Source: Nectonema munidae
Lineage: Eukaryota > Nematomorpha > Nectonematoida > Nectonematidae
Length of the DNA stretch: 64,000 bases
Assembly (NCBI GenBank): GCA_030549495.1
Contig: JAUIRK010000893.1
Coordinates: forward strand, 372,001-436,000
Direction of reading: 5' to 3'
Shown here: one piece after another, positions 13,801-28,800 of the stretch
Numbering within the stretch: position 1 is the first letter of the stretch
Layout: each line of letters opens with the position of its first letter
Notes under the pieces: model-generated
Databases searched by the model: none
Seen by the model: the letters and a program-made list of their open reading frames with translations, nothing else
What the model was told of the DNA's origin: nothing
Translations under genes and position numbers: made by a program

Positions 13801-16800
13801 CCTACTTTTTTGATTCACAAACTTGTTTTGTAATCAAATTTTTAATCCCTTCCCCCCCCCCCCCCACACACACACAATTTTTTCATAGATTAACAACTGA
13901 ACATTTATTATATTATTTACTTTTAATGTCCAAGAATGAATTACAAAACTCTATGAATTATTAAATATGTCATTTTTAATTTAGTCAGAATTAAATTAAT
14001 TTCTACTCTTACCGGCAACATTAACACTATGTATGCATGCATGTATTGTATATAGCATTGGCGCACAAAATTTCTAAGTTGTATTAGCACCCTCATCTTC
14101 ACTTCATTTTAACAACTATTTTTGTTTGACTTGTATAAAAAATTAATACATTGATCAAAATTAGGGAGTTAAAATCATTGAAAAAATCCCTACTCCCCCT
14201 AAATATTCTGAACAAAAATAAGACGTCATATTTATTTTACCTCTTCTCTACTTCCTCTAATTTTAGTTCACGGTGCACAAGAAATATACTTATTCACTTT
14301 TTTTAATAGCATACTTCTTTCCTATTGTTTCTTGCGAGTTTGAGATGATCCCTTTGATTAGGTCAAAAATATAACTAACAATCGAGTGAAAGAACGAAGA
14401 AAAAGCAGACTCACAATTAAGTTCTATTTTCAGAGAGAATTTGATTACGTGAATTTAAGAATAATTTAATTAAGTATAAAGAACTTTTTTGTATTGAGTA
14501 ATACCATTGTTTTTTTGATTTTAGGTTGTGTTTACATCCTTTTTCTGGTTAACACTTCACCAATTCTCTCAACATCGCAGTTCAACTTCTAACACAAGGA
14601 GGTCTAAAGGTCGTGACTTAAAAATCGTTGGACAAGACGAATCAACAATACCATTGAAGCGTATGACTTCAAACTTTGGCCGTAGTGATTTTTGACGCCA
14701 TTATATTTTTATTAGCAATTTCTTTAAGAGTATAATGAGTTTTCTTTCCAGTTGTATCTATATCCGCATTTATTAAAAAAGCATAACAGTCGAAATTGGC
14801 ATCCAACTTTCAAACTTTATAAAACTTCCATTTTAATATAGTAAAGTAACCAGGTTGTAGTCAATTTTTAATACTTCATTAATAATGATTTTTCAATATG
14901 TAATCAATAAATACAACGCGGGTTTACATGCCTCAAATTATTGGGTGATGGAGGGGAGAGCATACTTTTTTTAAAAATAATTTTGAAAATTTATTTTAAA
15001 AGATTTTGTGTCTGAAACTCAACTGTTAAACAAGTAAAGTAATATGGAAAGTCTACTCACAATCCTAACAACTCCTTTAATGGTATAAATAAGATATAGA
15101 ATTGAAAAATTCAAAATTATTGGTGGAACCAAAGGCTTACCCCCTTGAAATCACCGCCCCTTCTCTTGAGTGTGCACCCCTGAAATACCAATAGTATAAA
15201 AGAGTGTTGTCCATGACTAGGAAGAAATAATCGAAAACTAATAACTTTTACCTCATATAGAAGTGATATGCATTTACAAATTTTTCTTTTTTTTCTTTTA
15301 AAGATATTTTTACCTTCGCTATTTCAAAAATCTATATCATTTTGTTCAACGCAAACTTTTTGAATTAAATACTGTTTTTCAATACGTAAGTACTGACAAT
15401 ATCTTCGTATTTGGTGTTGATGTCTAATAATAAATTATTTTGAAATAATCTAAGAATTTAGCAAAAATACCACATTAAAAATTTACATCCTCATCCATGC
15501 CATAAACTTATTTTCTTGAGTCTTTGTGCAGCGTATCAATAACTCTTTACATTTTTTTCATATTTCCTTTGATCGTTATCAACTCTTCTTTGATTTCTAT
15601 AGCTTCAACCTTCTAGTACTAGAGGCCGACTTCAAGTTTCTCCGTTTTTAATGCCTCATCTTTTCCCACAACATTAGTCGTTATCTCGGTATATTCTTAA
15701 CTAGAGAAAGACTTATCTTTTCACCTTTAACTATGGCAGCACATTTGAAATCCTTGCTTTCCCCATTTTATGCTATTAATATACTATTTCATATTTTAGC
15801 CAAAAAATATTTTACGTTGGAATAGTTGTGATGCTCAACTTAAAAAAAAAGAAATCTTGCCTTGTAGTTCATTGATTTATTGTTCAACACCAGAATATAG
15901 AATAGGCATAAAATATGAAAAAATATAGATTTATTATCACTTAAATATGATGCTTTTGAGTGAGGATATTTTTGTTGTTGGCCTCTAGATTACACCATCA
16001 CGTTAAAATCATAATCTGTCTTTCTTTTAAAAATTATTTTTAACTGAATAAACACCTTTTCTCCTTAAGTGTTTACAGGGCTAATGTTTGAAAGTTTAGT
16101 TACATTTTTCTGCAACAGCCATGAACAAGTTTTGTACCAGTCAATCGACTGCTTGCTCCATGAATACTATTCATGGAATTTTAGAAAATTAGTATTTAAA
16201 ATTAGAATTTTAGTAAATAAACATCTTTCCATTGGTAGCTAAAGTGAAGTTGTTCGTTGCGATCGCTGTCGTGACTTTTGACCAGATTTTACCCACGTTG
16301 GATATCTAAGTAACTTGTAAACACCTTTGGCTTTTCTGTGATTCTTTATCATTCAGATTTTCGGCTTGTAGTAATATGATCTGTCTTCTAGAATTCTGGT
16401 ACAAGGTCATCGTCTCTCATTAGTTCACATTCAATCGCTTTGTACTTTTCTTTTATCTGATCGTTGAAAAATTATATTAGTTTAGATATAAACTTTTTTC
16501 TATTGTGTCAGTAAATTTCTGAACCATTGATAACCTCTAACATGTAATAAGCAAAAAATGTCTATTAGTTCTCTAATTTTAAGTTTGGTATGCTTATTGT
16601 CTCACTTTCAAATAATATATGATTTAGCATTAGTTTCGAGCGCTAATCGATTCTACTCCATTTCTTAAATTTATAAAATGGAATTTTCCTTAAATGTGTT
16701 TATCTTACTTTTTATGCCCATGTGCTTACGCCCCATTTCTTTATTTTAGAAAAAGATGATAACATATCATACAAGCTATTCAGTATTTCATATGCTCTTT

Positions 16801-19800
16801 GTGTTAAATACTGGATACTTGTTTGCGCTGCTTTTTTACTTGCTATGAGCGTTGCTTCATACAAAGTTGATGTTTTTAGAATCATATATGCGATATTTTT
16901 CGTCTCTTTTTGCATCACTTTTAGGGTAAATTTTTTGCACTATTTTATATCATAGTGAATTTAATTTATACTATTTAGCTTTGTTTCAAAATTTGGAGAG
17001 CTTGTCTTTCGTTATTTTGGACAAGTTTGATCATTTACTCGATGATTGTTTTGATACTGACGTACACGTTTCAATTTGAAAAATTTGATGATTATTGGAA
17101 GCATATCACTGGCTTTTCGTCTGAATTGTAAGCTCATTATAACTATTTTAGGCACTTTATCTAAAAAAAAATTTCTAAAAAATATATTGATAAAGTGCAA
17201 TTTTTCTGAAATCTTAGTGTTCAGGAAAGTTCATAAAATGTTCGTTGAAAATATGTGGGAGATTCATAGCAACATTTCTAAATAAATTACAATCAACCGG
17301 TGGAGTGCTTAAAATTTTTGTGTGCTGTGCTTGGACCCTTGGTGCCCTATTTTCAAAAAAACGTTTGACTATTTTTAGACCTCATTATTGTAGCTGGCGA
17401 TATTTTATTTTGTTTATAAATATGTGCAAATTGAAATATCAAGTTATTATTTTTATTCTAAAATTTTTTCCATGTTTACATTAATTTCATAAATGAAGAA
17501 TTATGTTTGTATACAATAAACTTTTAAAAATATTTTTATAATTCATTACAAATATAACAAAATATATTTTATATTACAAAATATAAAAAATAAATGTGTT
17601 AAAGCAAGATCTCTGATCAAGAAGGATTCCTGCTAGCATCTGAATATTTGATATCATTGCCCCATCGTCAATGTTTTCTTGGAGGAAAAGCAGACGTATT
17701 TTTCTCAGTTTGACCATTTTAATGATCTTGCCTTGATCCCCAACTGGGATGCCAAAATGTGGTCTATAAGATTTACATATTTTAGATGCCGTAAAAGACA
17801 ACTTATTTGCTCTTGTTTGGATAAATTGATAACAGATGTAGAAAAATGCATATGCAGAGTGCATTTAGCGTTTATATTTATTTTATTTCTTTTTATTTAG
17901 GGATTTATAGAAGTTTCAGACCAAATTATAACTTTTTCTTGCAACATTTTATCTTTTTTGTTTTTTCAAACAAATTTCGCTTGTCTTAAAAACTGAATTT
18001 TTGAAATTAGATCTTTACCAATGTTAAGCTAATTTGAAAATATTTAAAACTCATATTAGTTTTAAGAAACACAAACGTCTAAATCCAATATTCCAATCCC
18101 AAAAGCCAAGTTTAAGGATCAAAATTAGTCATTTCAATTTTGTTTTGTTAAAAAGAACTAGGAAATTGTGGTTTTACGCAAAGAAATTTTGTCACATAAG
18201 GTATTTATAATATACAGTGCGATGCAAAAGTTTTCGCCCATCACTGAGAAATAAATCCTTTGAAGTAAATTATCTCATATCTTTGATTATTTAACGTTTT
18301 CGAAGTAACGTTCGGTATACCTCATTCTTTTAGCCATAAGATAATTTGGATATAAACAAAATTGGAGATAAAATAGTAAACATCAGGCTCATGTTTACTA
18401 AGATTACAATATGCGCTTAGAATATAAATTGTGTTTATACAGAAATAAGAAAATGGAAGAAATTTTAAATATTTATAGACGTAGGGAAAAAATAATATTA
18501 AAATTTTCACAAAGATGATAAAGAATGGATATAAAAGTAATCAATCAAGATACAAATTGATAATTCAGAATATAAAAATTATAATATTAAATATTCCAAA
18601 ATTCGAAGTCTATAAAAATTTCGCCATTATTGTCATGGATAGAAATACAAACAAATTCAGAGGTGTTCGAAATGCCACCAGAGTTAATAATAATTTTCGT
18701 AATAAATCTTTCATGAACAAAAAAATCCAAGTCCCCAACTTGACTGATTGATTTGGGAAACAGAAAAATATTATAGTGAGGTAACTTAAAATTTTGAAAT
18801 TTTTCGTTATCTAACCAAGTTTCTTGAAGACAACGATAGATAAAGGGTATGAGGAAAAGTTTAGACGGTAAATTAGAATGTGTTGAAAATTTAGAGTTGC
18901 CTATTGAACATTAATTTGAACAGTTTTTAAATGCATAGTATGGATATAATTTAATCAGGTAATAAATAGTTGAAAATCATGAGCCTTTAAAAATGATATA
19001 TCTTGGGATAAACTTTGTAAACGAAAATCTTTTAGAAACATCTTTACAACGTTTAGAAAACATTTTTTAAGACCAATATTCTCATTGGGTATTGAATCAT
19101 AAACCTTATCATTACTTAAATCAGAACGAATTGCAAAGCTTAATCTAGGATATATTTTCCAACTGACTTTTATTTTCAAGTTTCCTTTTTCAAAAAGTGA
19201 TTTTCTAGTTTCCAATGATCTTTGATCTAAGAAATCAAACGAACATGATTCTTTGGTTTTTTTGCAAGATACAACAAGGATCTCTTTTGGGATATCAATT
19301 TATTTGTCAATAATATCAAGTTGTTCATCTTGAGTTGGTGTAGAAACAGAAAGGGATTTAATTTCACTCTTTCTGTTGACAACATTAGCATACGTTAAGT
19401 TGGAAGAGGTTTTAAGTCCTTTCTTCTGAGTATCTAGTTTATTATTCATCTTTAGAACTTTGCCGTTTATGCGATTATTTAAACTGTTTTCAAGTTTTTT
19501 TTAATTGCGTCAATTTTAACATAAAGTTTTGAAAGCTCTTCGTCAATATGTGCATTAGAACTACTACAGACCTTCATTGGGTTTTCTTTAGTGTGACTAG
19601 TACATACCTTACAAAACCAGCGCATACATTTTTGTAACATTGATCGAACATGTTAATAAAATCCTCAGAGATTTCCTGACATACAACACAACATATAATA
19701 AATCAAGTAATGTAGAATAAAGTAAAAAAGAAAAAATAATCAAATACAGGTGCGAGGTAAAGACCGCCATTTTAAAATATAGTTGATCAAAAAAGAAAGA

Positions 19801-22800
19801 AAAAAGGAGTAGGCAAAAAGTCAAGACGAAGAAAAGAGATGTCCTTTGTTTTTCAAAGTTAAAAGTCACAATACCATTAAAAATATCAGGTAAAGGACAG
19901 TAAGTTCATTACTTATGAATAAGGCAACTAGTTAGTTCGTTTTAGTCATTATATCTAGAAGATCAATTGTTTTAGGGGATACATAGCTTCTGAACGTTTT
20001 TGAGAGTGCGTTCCAAAATTAAAAACCGAAATGAATTTACTTATCTCAATGTGTCAGCATTTTCATAAACATTAAAGTTACCTTAAATCGATTAAAAAAG
20101 ACTTCAAAAAGTACCCTTATCATTTTTATTACCAAAAGTTTCAACGAAACAAATATCCCTTTTAGCTAACCTAAATATTAGACGAAAACATCTTTCATTA
20201 ATATAATATAGTGACTAACTTGCGTTCTACCTTGAAAGGCATCGTATGAGAGTGGTTTCGAAATCCAGTGTAATTTAGCGATTCTACAGGACTAATCACG
20301 AGCGCTATATAATTTATAAACAAAAATTTCAAATAAATATCTTTGTGAGGAAAGAGGCCATTATTTGTTGCAGCAATTAGTAAAGAAACTATTCATATGT
20401 ACTCCGCAAGTTGCTTTGTATTATCGAAATATGAATATATACGAACTTCATATAAAAGTTTATGAGGTAAAATAGATACTTAATCGACTCAAACAACAGT
20501 TTAATTTGGGTACTGTAAAAGTTTTGGAAGCACTGCACTAGGGGGTGATTGTCCATCGTGGGCAGAACTCCTTTGGTGTAATTTTCTTCTCATTTCTCCA
20601 TCTCTTAAAAGGATATTCAAATAAAGCAAATATTTTAAGGCTTTCAGACGTTGGTCTTGAAAAGTATGGCAAAGCAACTCTCTTTGTAAAGTTGGTGGTT
20701 CCAACAGCCTTCATCATTGTAATCATCATCCAAGTTCACTATTTCAACACTCCTTTTTTAAATTTCACCAAAGAAAGCTGCGCCGTTTCTAATAATCTCG
20801 CACCCTCATCTTCCATCGTTTCTCCTGACAATCAATACGCCACCTCATTGTATCTTATTATTGATCCTTGTTATATATTTTTCCTTGCCTTCACTCTCCA
20901 TCTTTTTCATTTAGAGCTAAAGCTTTATTTAAAAATACTACACGCTATTCAGTCAGAAAGATGTCAATATTATCACTTGGTAATATTCTCTCTTTTTTTA
21001 TCATGTTTTACTACTGATTTGTAATAGCTAAACCAGGAGTGGGGAACCTGCGGCCTTCTGGGCCATCAAGTGCGGCCTTTGATATAAATATTATTTTTTA
21101 TAAAAACCTTGAATAGTTTTTAAGTCTGAAATCATTATACACCTGAAACTTATAATATACACCACACACATAGACGAAAGGAATATTAATCGTGTTCAGT
21201 GATGTCACTCCCAGAAATTGGAAGCATTTTTCTCTGAATCCAATGAATTTTAACTTAACCGGTTTTCTCCCAATGTCCTCATATGAGGACACAAAATAGA
21301 TTATCTTTAATTTATGATAATTTTTTGTAACAGTGACAATTCATTTCAAAAATATATTTTTATGAAATAAAATACTAGTAAATTATGTTTAACAAAAAAT
21401 ATTTTTTTTTAATTTTCTAATAATTAAAGTTCTTAAAGAGTGAATTTCTTCCACTGAAATTTTCAGATCTGTTAACGTTTTTTCTCAAAAATTACAAAAG
21501 TATGAAGACCTTTTTTATTTAAGTAAATTACATATCAAGCTAAACAAATTAAATTAGTATGATCATAATTTATTTTGAAAAAAAACCATATAATATATAA
21601 GTTGAAGAACTGTCCTCATATGAGGACATGGTATCATATACTAATTTCCTATTGAATCGATTTTTAAAGAAAACCTGGTAAATTTTATCATCAAATTTAT
21701 TAATTTTAAATGATTAATAAAATACAAATATAAAGTTTATTTATAAATATAAAATTTTTTATATGTATAAAATATTTTTTATAATAGAATGTATAATATT
21801 TTAATAAAGTTTTTTATTGAATATATAAATAAACTTTACACGTTTAGAATAAAATATGGATGAAGGAATACCTTTTGATACATTGAAAGAATAAATACCC
21901 TTCTTTATTTCCCCAGATTTCAGAACTATGTCAAAAACATTGAAACGAAATTTGAAAGAAGAAAATAGGATCTTTAATAAAGAATGGGAACTGCAATATT
22001 TTTTAATGAATAGTCCCTGCAAAATGTCTTGCTTGCTGTGTGATACAATTGTAACGGTTAAGAAATTCAATGCACAGCAACTTTACGCTCTTCATAAAGA
22101 CAATAAATATGCCAAATTAGAGGGTGAGTCTCCAAAGCTAGCACTGCAGAAACTGAAAATGGAAAGCAAAAGCAAAGACACGTGTTCCATTCTGTATTAC
22201 ATCAAGGGAATGCTGCGACAGAAGCCAGCTATAAAGTTGCATATTTGCTTGGAAAAAGGGGTAAACCATTCACCGATGCAGAACTCGTGAACGAATGTAT
22301 TTTAGAAGTGGTAAGATGTGTAGATCCAGATAAAGTTAATAAATATAAACAGGTGCCTCTTTCAAGAAGGACTAATACAGATCGACAGCATGAATTGGTA
22401 TGTAATGTAACAGAGCAACTAAAAATGTAATCCAGAAAGAAAATGTGTATTACTTAGTAGCTTTGGATGAATCGACAGATTTCACAGATTCAGCACAAGT
22501 ATTGTATTTTATTCGTGCTATTACTGATAATTTTCAAATATTTGAAGGATTATTTGCTTTAGGCACCCTTATAGGAAGGGCACGGGGGATAGATATTTTT
22601 AACAACTTCAAAGAACAATGTCATAAAGTAGGATTAGATATTACTAAGGTGATAAGTGTATGCCGGCTTGTGCTCCAGCTATGCTGGCTAAGAATAAAGG
22701 ATTTATTGTGCATCTTAAAAGAGAAACCAAAGATCCAAATGAACTGATTTATTTTCATTGTATTTTACATCAATAAAATCTCTGTGCAAAATCTGTCATT

Positions 22801-25800
22801 TTAAATAATACTTTGCAAAGGGTTATAAGTATTGTTAACTATATTCGAGTAAATGCCACGAAGCATCGTCAATTTCGAAACATGCTGATGATGGATGACG
22901 AAGTAATTAGTGTAGATTTGCCTTATCACTCAAAAGTACGCTGGTTGTCACAAGGGAAAGTATTGGTCAAAATTTTGTCGTTACGAAGGCAAATAATTGA
23001 CTTTTTCAAAGAAAGTGACAAACATTGTGAATTATCATATTCAAATTTTTACAGAGATGTAGCTTTTTTTATGTGATGTGATGTCAAAACAAAATGAGTT
23101 AAATATTTCGTTGCAAGGCAGAAATAAATCTATCTATGATATGTGGCAAAAAATTCTGGCATTTAGAAAAAAGTTCTTGTTTTTCAAGTCTCTTTTGGCT
23201 CAATCAAAACTCTCAGAAGAACACTTTCCCCAGTTTACGAAGGTAATGAGTGAAAAAGAATCTTTTAAAAAATACGAATCAGTTGTAGACTCATTATAGA
23301 AGAATACAATAAAAAATTCAGTGACTTTTAAAAGCATAGCATCACTTTGAAACTTGATTTTCAGCCTCACTTAGTTGATGTATCAGAGGCTTCCGAAGAG
23401 TTACAGATGGAGCTCATTGAAATGTCTGAAGATAATATCCTGGAATCTCTATTTGACAACAGGGAAGATCCCATTGAAATTTGGAAAAAGGCGGTAGAAT
23501 ATCTTTTGTTATGAATTTGGATTCCATTCTCTCATATTTGCGCCCCGAAAATAAACGTTTCAAAATGTATGCCCAGAAGTAGTATAATTTGGGTAACCCT
23601 GGTATAGCAAATGACCTTTCTTTATTTTTTACATCTCAATTTAGAACAGGATGAAAAGAAGAGTCTAGAGATGAATATAGATGCCTGTTGGCTGAAATTG
23701 AACAAAGTGCTTTCCTTTTGTATCACAATTTGTTGGAAACTCGTTGAAATTCATATCTTCAAGATTGTTGCTCTAATTATAACTGTGATCTGTCTTTTAC
23801 AAGTAAATAGTTTTTATAAATTTTCAATTTGCTCTTATATCTTATTTTATAACTGTTGCAGGTTAACTTCTTAAATTTTCCATACACCGTCATGGTTGTC
23901 ATTGGCTTGATATTTTTACCTCTTCAAACGCTAATTTCCTGTCTTGCAGCCATCTGGACGGGCACTTTGATCATCTTTAAGATGAGTTATCAATTAAACT
24001 ACTTCAAAATTAGTTTTTTTACTTTTGAGTGTCCAGTAAATATATTTTTCAATTCTTTATGATGCTCAAATACTTTCATATCTACCATTTAGGAAAATGC
24101 GGATGTTCCTTTCAACCACACAGTAAATAATGCTGAGTGGGTTGGCTTTAATAAAGTCTCACATATCGCTGATTACCTAAAGGCAATTTTTTCGCGATCT
24201 AAGTTATTTTTAATACTTCATTTGTGCTTTAGACTTATCTGGCTCTTTTAATTTTGCTGTGTTTTGAAAAAATTATCTGTCTGAAGTGTAAAAAATTGGT
24301 TTCCTCGAGGCCGCATTCTAAGAGTAATTTTGTTTTTGCGGATGCCAATAGGAATTGCGCTGATAACACTATTCTCTCCTGCTTCAAGTACTTAGTCAAT
24401 TTTTGCTTTTATAAATTTGGAATTGAGGTAACGCTTTTTACTACCTTCATATGCACTCCCCTCTCTTTCATCAAATGCCTATTTCCTAGATTACTTTCAT
24501 AACTATAGTTGCTGCAATTGGACTGCGGTGGGACTTTTTTTCTTTTGTGTATTGCATCTGGCTTGGCTCCCTTCTTTTCGTTTCACGGCGTCTTCAATCG
24601 CGGATCTGGCCTTTCTTTATAACATTTCTAGCAATTGCTCTACCTCTGCAATACTTAATGTGTATTGGCATTCCCAAATACTTTTGCTACAATTATCCCT
24701 GGAATCTGTATTTTCGACCTTCTATCGTTAGTTGGCTCTACTTCCCATCCTTCGTAAATGGTCCAATTGCACTGAAACTTTTTGGTAAGAAAACTTAAAT
24801 TCTACTTATTTGCATAGAAATATTGTCATTTCTGATCAGTTTTAAGTTTCACATTCCAAAAAATTTTAATGCATCAAAAAATCTTATCTGAATTCAAATA
24901 TGGAGTTTCAAGTGTAAAAATAAATTCTCATTTCAAATAAAATAGTTTAAAAATATTAAATATATCGTGACTTTGATTAGCAAATTTTTTGTTAAACAGT
25001 CTTAGCAATAAATGAATTCTGATATTCAATATCTTTGCCTTTCTACAAATCTATTAAATACAATAGTTTTTTCCTAAATTCATACTGTTCAAGGATAAAG
25101 AGAAAACTCTCAAAGATCATGCAATGGGAGGGAAGGGGTTCAATATTACAATGTTAAATCCATAAATTCACGTGTGTCCAAATATTCCATAATATTGTGG
25201 GTCCAAATATGGGCTAAAAATTTGGAATCAATACAAAAAGGGTGGATTGATTTTAATTTAGAAGCTTTTAGTATCAAATACCTAAATTGGTTCATGGTTC
25301 TCATCCTAAAAAAAATTGATGTCATACTAAGATTAAGTTTGTGGAAAAATCTTTTCGTTATAAGACAACTAAACTTTCAATCGTTTTGCTTATTAATAGA
25401 CGTATCTCAAGAAAATATACTTTTAAGAGGCATCACAAAAGTGTCTTTTTGGTTTATGGGTTACGAAAATATTGGATAAAATACAATGTGTATACAAATT
25501 TTTCACTCAAAAATTTTGTTTATCGCGCATTCCAAGATAAGTTGGGTGTGTGAATGATCCAGTTACGCGATCGCCATACAAATTCTCATCGCGGACATTG
25601 CAATTGTCGAAATGAACTCTCTTTGTTTTTCGCCAGAAGAAATTTTTTCAAAGATTCATAAATCGATATATTTAACTGATACCCCCTCCCTCCTTTTTCC
25701 CAAAAAAACGAAGTCAAGCTCAATGGCGTGTATAAAGCTTAACTGTGGTTATGTGTTATTTGTCTATATGCTTATTTCTTACTCGTAATGTATTCTTGTC

Positions 25801-28800
25801 TTTTTAGAATTATTATTTTTAAGCTTTGTTGAAAAATTTGAAATTTGTTTCATAAAGAAAATTAAAAACAAAGAAAATGTTATTTAGTGAAACTAAAAAT
25901 AAAAATTTTTATAAGGAAAAAAAGTATTTGAGAGACTTGTTTCATAATAAGACAAAAAGTTTTTCAACTTCTTTGTTTACATTTCGGAAAATGATTTATA
26001 TGAGTAGCTTTAAATTTTTGATATCAAAAAAAGTTCAAATTCTCTTCCCACTATTCGGAAGTCACTAAAATGTATTTAATCTTTTCGATGAATTGTATTG
26101 CAGAAAATGGATTTAGTGCTGTAGATAAAATATTATCATGCTATACATTTTTTTATTCTGAAACAAAATATATTTTATGATTAAGGGGCCTTTTTTTAAG
26201 AAATGAATGAAATCAAGTTAAATCTTATAAAAAATGAGAAAGGCTAAACTAAGAAAATAAAAGTACTTGTTAGCATATTTCTCTATAATGGCAACAGAAT
26301 ATTCCTCAAAATCAAAAATAAGAGAAAAACTTCAAATTTTTTTTTGAAATTGCAATACTTCCTCCTCAAACTTTCACTGCTTCTTCCTTCTAAAAACTTC
26401 TTTTATCGAAATTAGTTTTCTGAACTCTTCAAACAACTGTGTTCTAGATAGTAAAAGTATCCACTGTTTTCATCTACTCGCATCATATGACTGTTATCCC
26501 GGTTGCATTTCATTATGAGATTACAGAATAATGGACTTTACATGCTACGGTATAGCTAGTTTACACGCTATATTATTGCTTTGATCATTTCATTTCAAGA
26601 AAATAAATGGCTAAGTTCGAAATACTTTTTTATACCTTGAAATTTTTGATTTTCAAAATTTTCCTATTTTATTTTTGAATCATGAAAATAATTTAGAATT
26701 TTCTTTTATTATAAATTTTGACTTCATCATCGTTAATATTTTTATCAGATGTAGAATCATTTTAACCTTTTTTACTACTATAAATCAATTTTAAATTGTA
26801 TTTTCCTATAAGCACATTTAATTTAAAAATTATAACAAATATAAAAAATAGTAAAAATTGGACACTTTATTGCTGAATAGTTTCGGAGTATAAACTCCTT
26901 TTTCAAAGCAAATATATAAATGATAAAATAGTGAAAATGAGATGTAACGGGAATGAGGATGTTGGGGATAAACAATCTTTGTGTTAAGGAGGTGATGATG
27001 TTGAGGATACGCAATCTTTGCGTTAAGGAGATACCAACTTAACCCATTTACGGCCAATGTTCCTATTTTGGAACATAAGTATTTTCATCTTCGTCGGCTT
27101 TTTTCAACGACTTTGAATATAAATCGTCTGCGTTTTTTTAGATATCGTCTGCTTTGCTTGGCCTTAAATGGGTTAATAAGGCAATACATTCATATATAAT
27201 ATATATATAACTAAGATTAAGAGCACACGCGCGTAAAATAAAAACAATAAGAAAACACACATACTGTATAGAAGTATAAGATAAAGATTAATATAAAAAA
27301 TCTCTATGAATTTAAAAAGGTTGGCAAACCTTTTTAAATTTTTCATTCTAATATTTTGAGCTTGCTGTCTTGTATCCTAATTTCCTAGTGGTTAAAATTC
27401 ATTATAATTAGCATTCCAATTTATCTATGCAAAAAATGTTGCCAATACCAAATTGTTTTTCTTATATTGTTATTTAGTTGATTTCTTCGTTTTTTTGTTT
27501 GCCGTTTGTCAACATTATGTTTTCAAAATTGAGTTTGGATATAGCTCTGATGTTTACGAAGGGGGTAGCAATCAAGAAATATGGCGTTACGAAACTCAGT
27601 ATTTCATTCCAAATCCTTTGCCAGACTTCATCACTTATACACAGTAATCAGTATTTATATTCCAATTTTTTGACCCTGATCTTTCATTCGTTTCTTTAGC
27701 TCTTATTTGGACAAATTCAAATTTGCTTTTTTTTCATACTGGCATTGGGTCACATTAAGCATCGTTCTTATCACGGGAAATACGCGCGTTTCCTTGTTCG
27801 GCTTGGGATATCTTTTATTCTCTTTTGCCTTTCTCTGGTTTGGCAATGAAATATTCCTAAAACCATCAAGATTCACCATGAAAAGTTGGAATTGCTTGAT
27901 CGGTTTCAACTTCGCTGTAATTATGATTAAATCCCTGCTACAAGTAAGGCATTTTTCGTTTCCTTTACGGAAGGAGTATTCTCTTTCATACCTCATCTTT
28001 CAGTCCGCACTCTTGCACTTAACAGTTAATTTTGCGTATATATTTTTATGTTGTCCCTTACTACAAGAGATTACTTCCAGGGCTTAGTAGCTAGAGCCAA
28101 GCCGTCGAAGGCAGAAGATTTGTCTACGTGTAGTCGAAGCTGGAGAATGAGAGATTAAAAATATGGATCATATGCCTGCCTCCAGACAACTTAAATACAT
28201 AGTTGTTTCCGAAGGATATATAGTCAAAATCTGAACTATTCGTATTTTTCTTACAATTTATTCTAATTTTCATCTTCTAAAAATTCAAAATGAAATTAGA
28301 TGATCCCCATCCCGTGACAAAAACTGGTAAACTTACTATCAAACTGAGGAAACAACATGGATGTCTTCGATCTAAATACTATAAAGCCATATGTTAAAGC
28401 ATGGACCACAATCCAGTAGTACCTTACGGATGCTACGAAGGTTGGCCGAATTTACACTTAAAATTCTACACTTTTCCTATGGTCTATTGCGAAATACTCA
28501 CTCAATCTCAAATAAATATAACTTTTATTCGACTGACATACTACACTAATAACAAGATAGCGTACTCTGGGGGCCAACAACAATAACACGATCCTAAGAG
28601 TGATTTGTGCCGTGATGGGATGATGGACCTAAACTGACCATAAACATCGAACTCACATAAATGTACGAAAAGGTCAAGATAAAGAAGAAGAATGTAGAGA
28701 TGTTCCCGCCACGATGGAAAAACATGCGACTATTTGTGAAAAAGTAGGAAATCAATCTTTGGCGGGAATGAACCAAAATTGAGATCATTAGCGGTTCATT

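Larger units (their letters stand above)
24785..27477. other. Piezo intron 16
   Basis: A 2.7-kb intron. Holds an unclassified interspersed repeat (about 25985-26180) shared with 36240-36430 and a TTAA MITE (27039-27176). The open frames in it have no recognisable protein similarity. Confidence 0.5.

Noticed and set aside
18206-18260. Tc1/mariner-like terminus CAGTGCGATGCAAAAGTTTT
   Set aside because: No matching inverted end within reach and no transposase frame; too little to call an element.
20509-20545. Possible partner end GTACTGTAAAAGTTTTGGAAG for the Tc1-like terminus at 18214
   Set aside because: It is in direct, not inverted, orientation and does not match well.
20850-20980. Extension of Piezo exon 11 through a hydrophobic stretch to a TTG|GTAATA donor
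   Set aside because: Phase would fit, but this position in Piezo is a polar, variable linker, and the added hydrophobic residues have no counterpart in relatives; read as intron.
22445-23299. Consecutive plus-strand frames that could be taken for a host ZBED/GTF2IRD2-like gene
   Set aside because: They are pieces of a hAT transposase broken by frameshifts and stops, bounded by hAT ends, and lie inside a Piezo intron.
25174-25479. 101-codon plus-strand open frame in Piezo intron 16
   Set aside because: Low-complexity, AT-driven composition, no similarity to Piezo or any family I recognise, no suitable splice phases.
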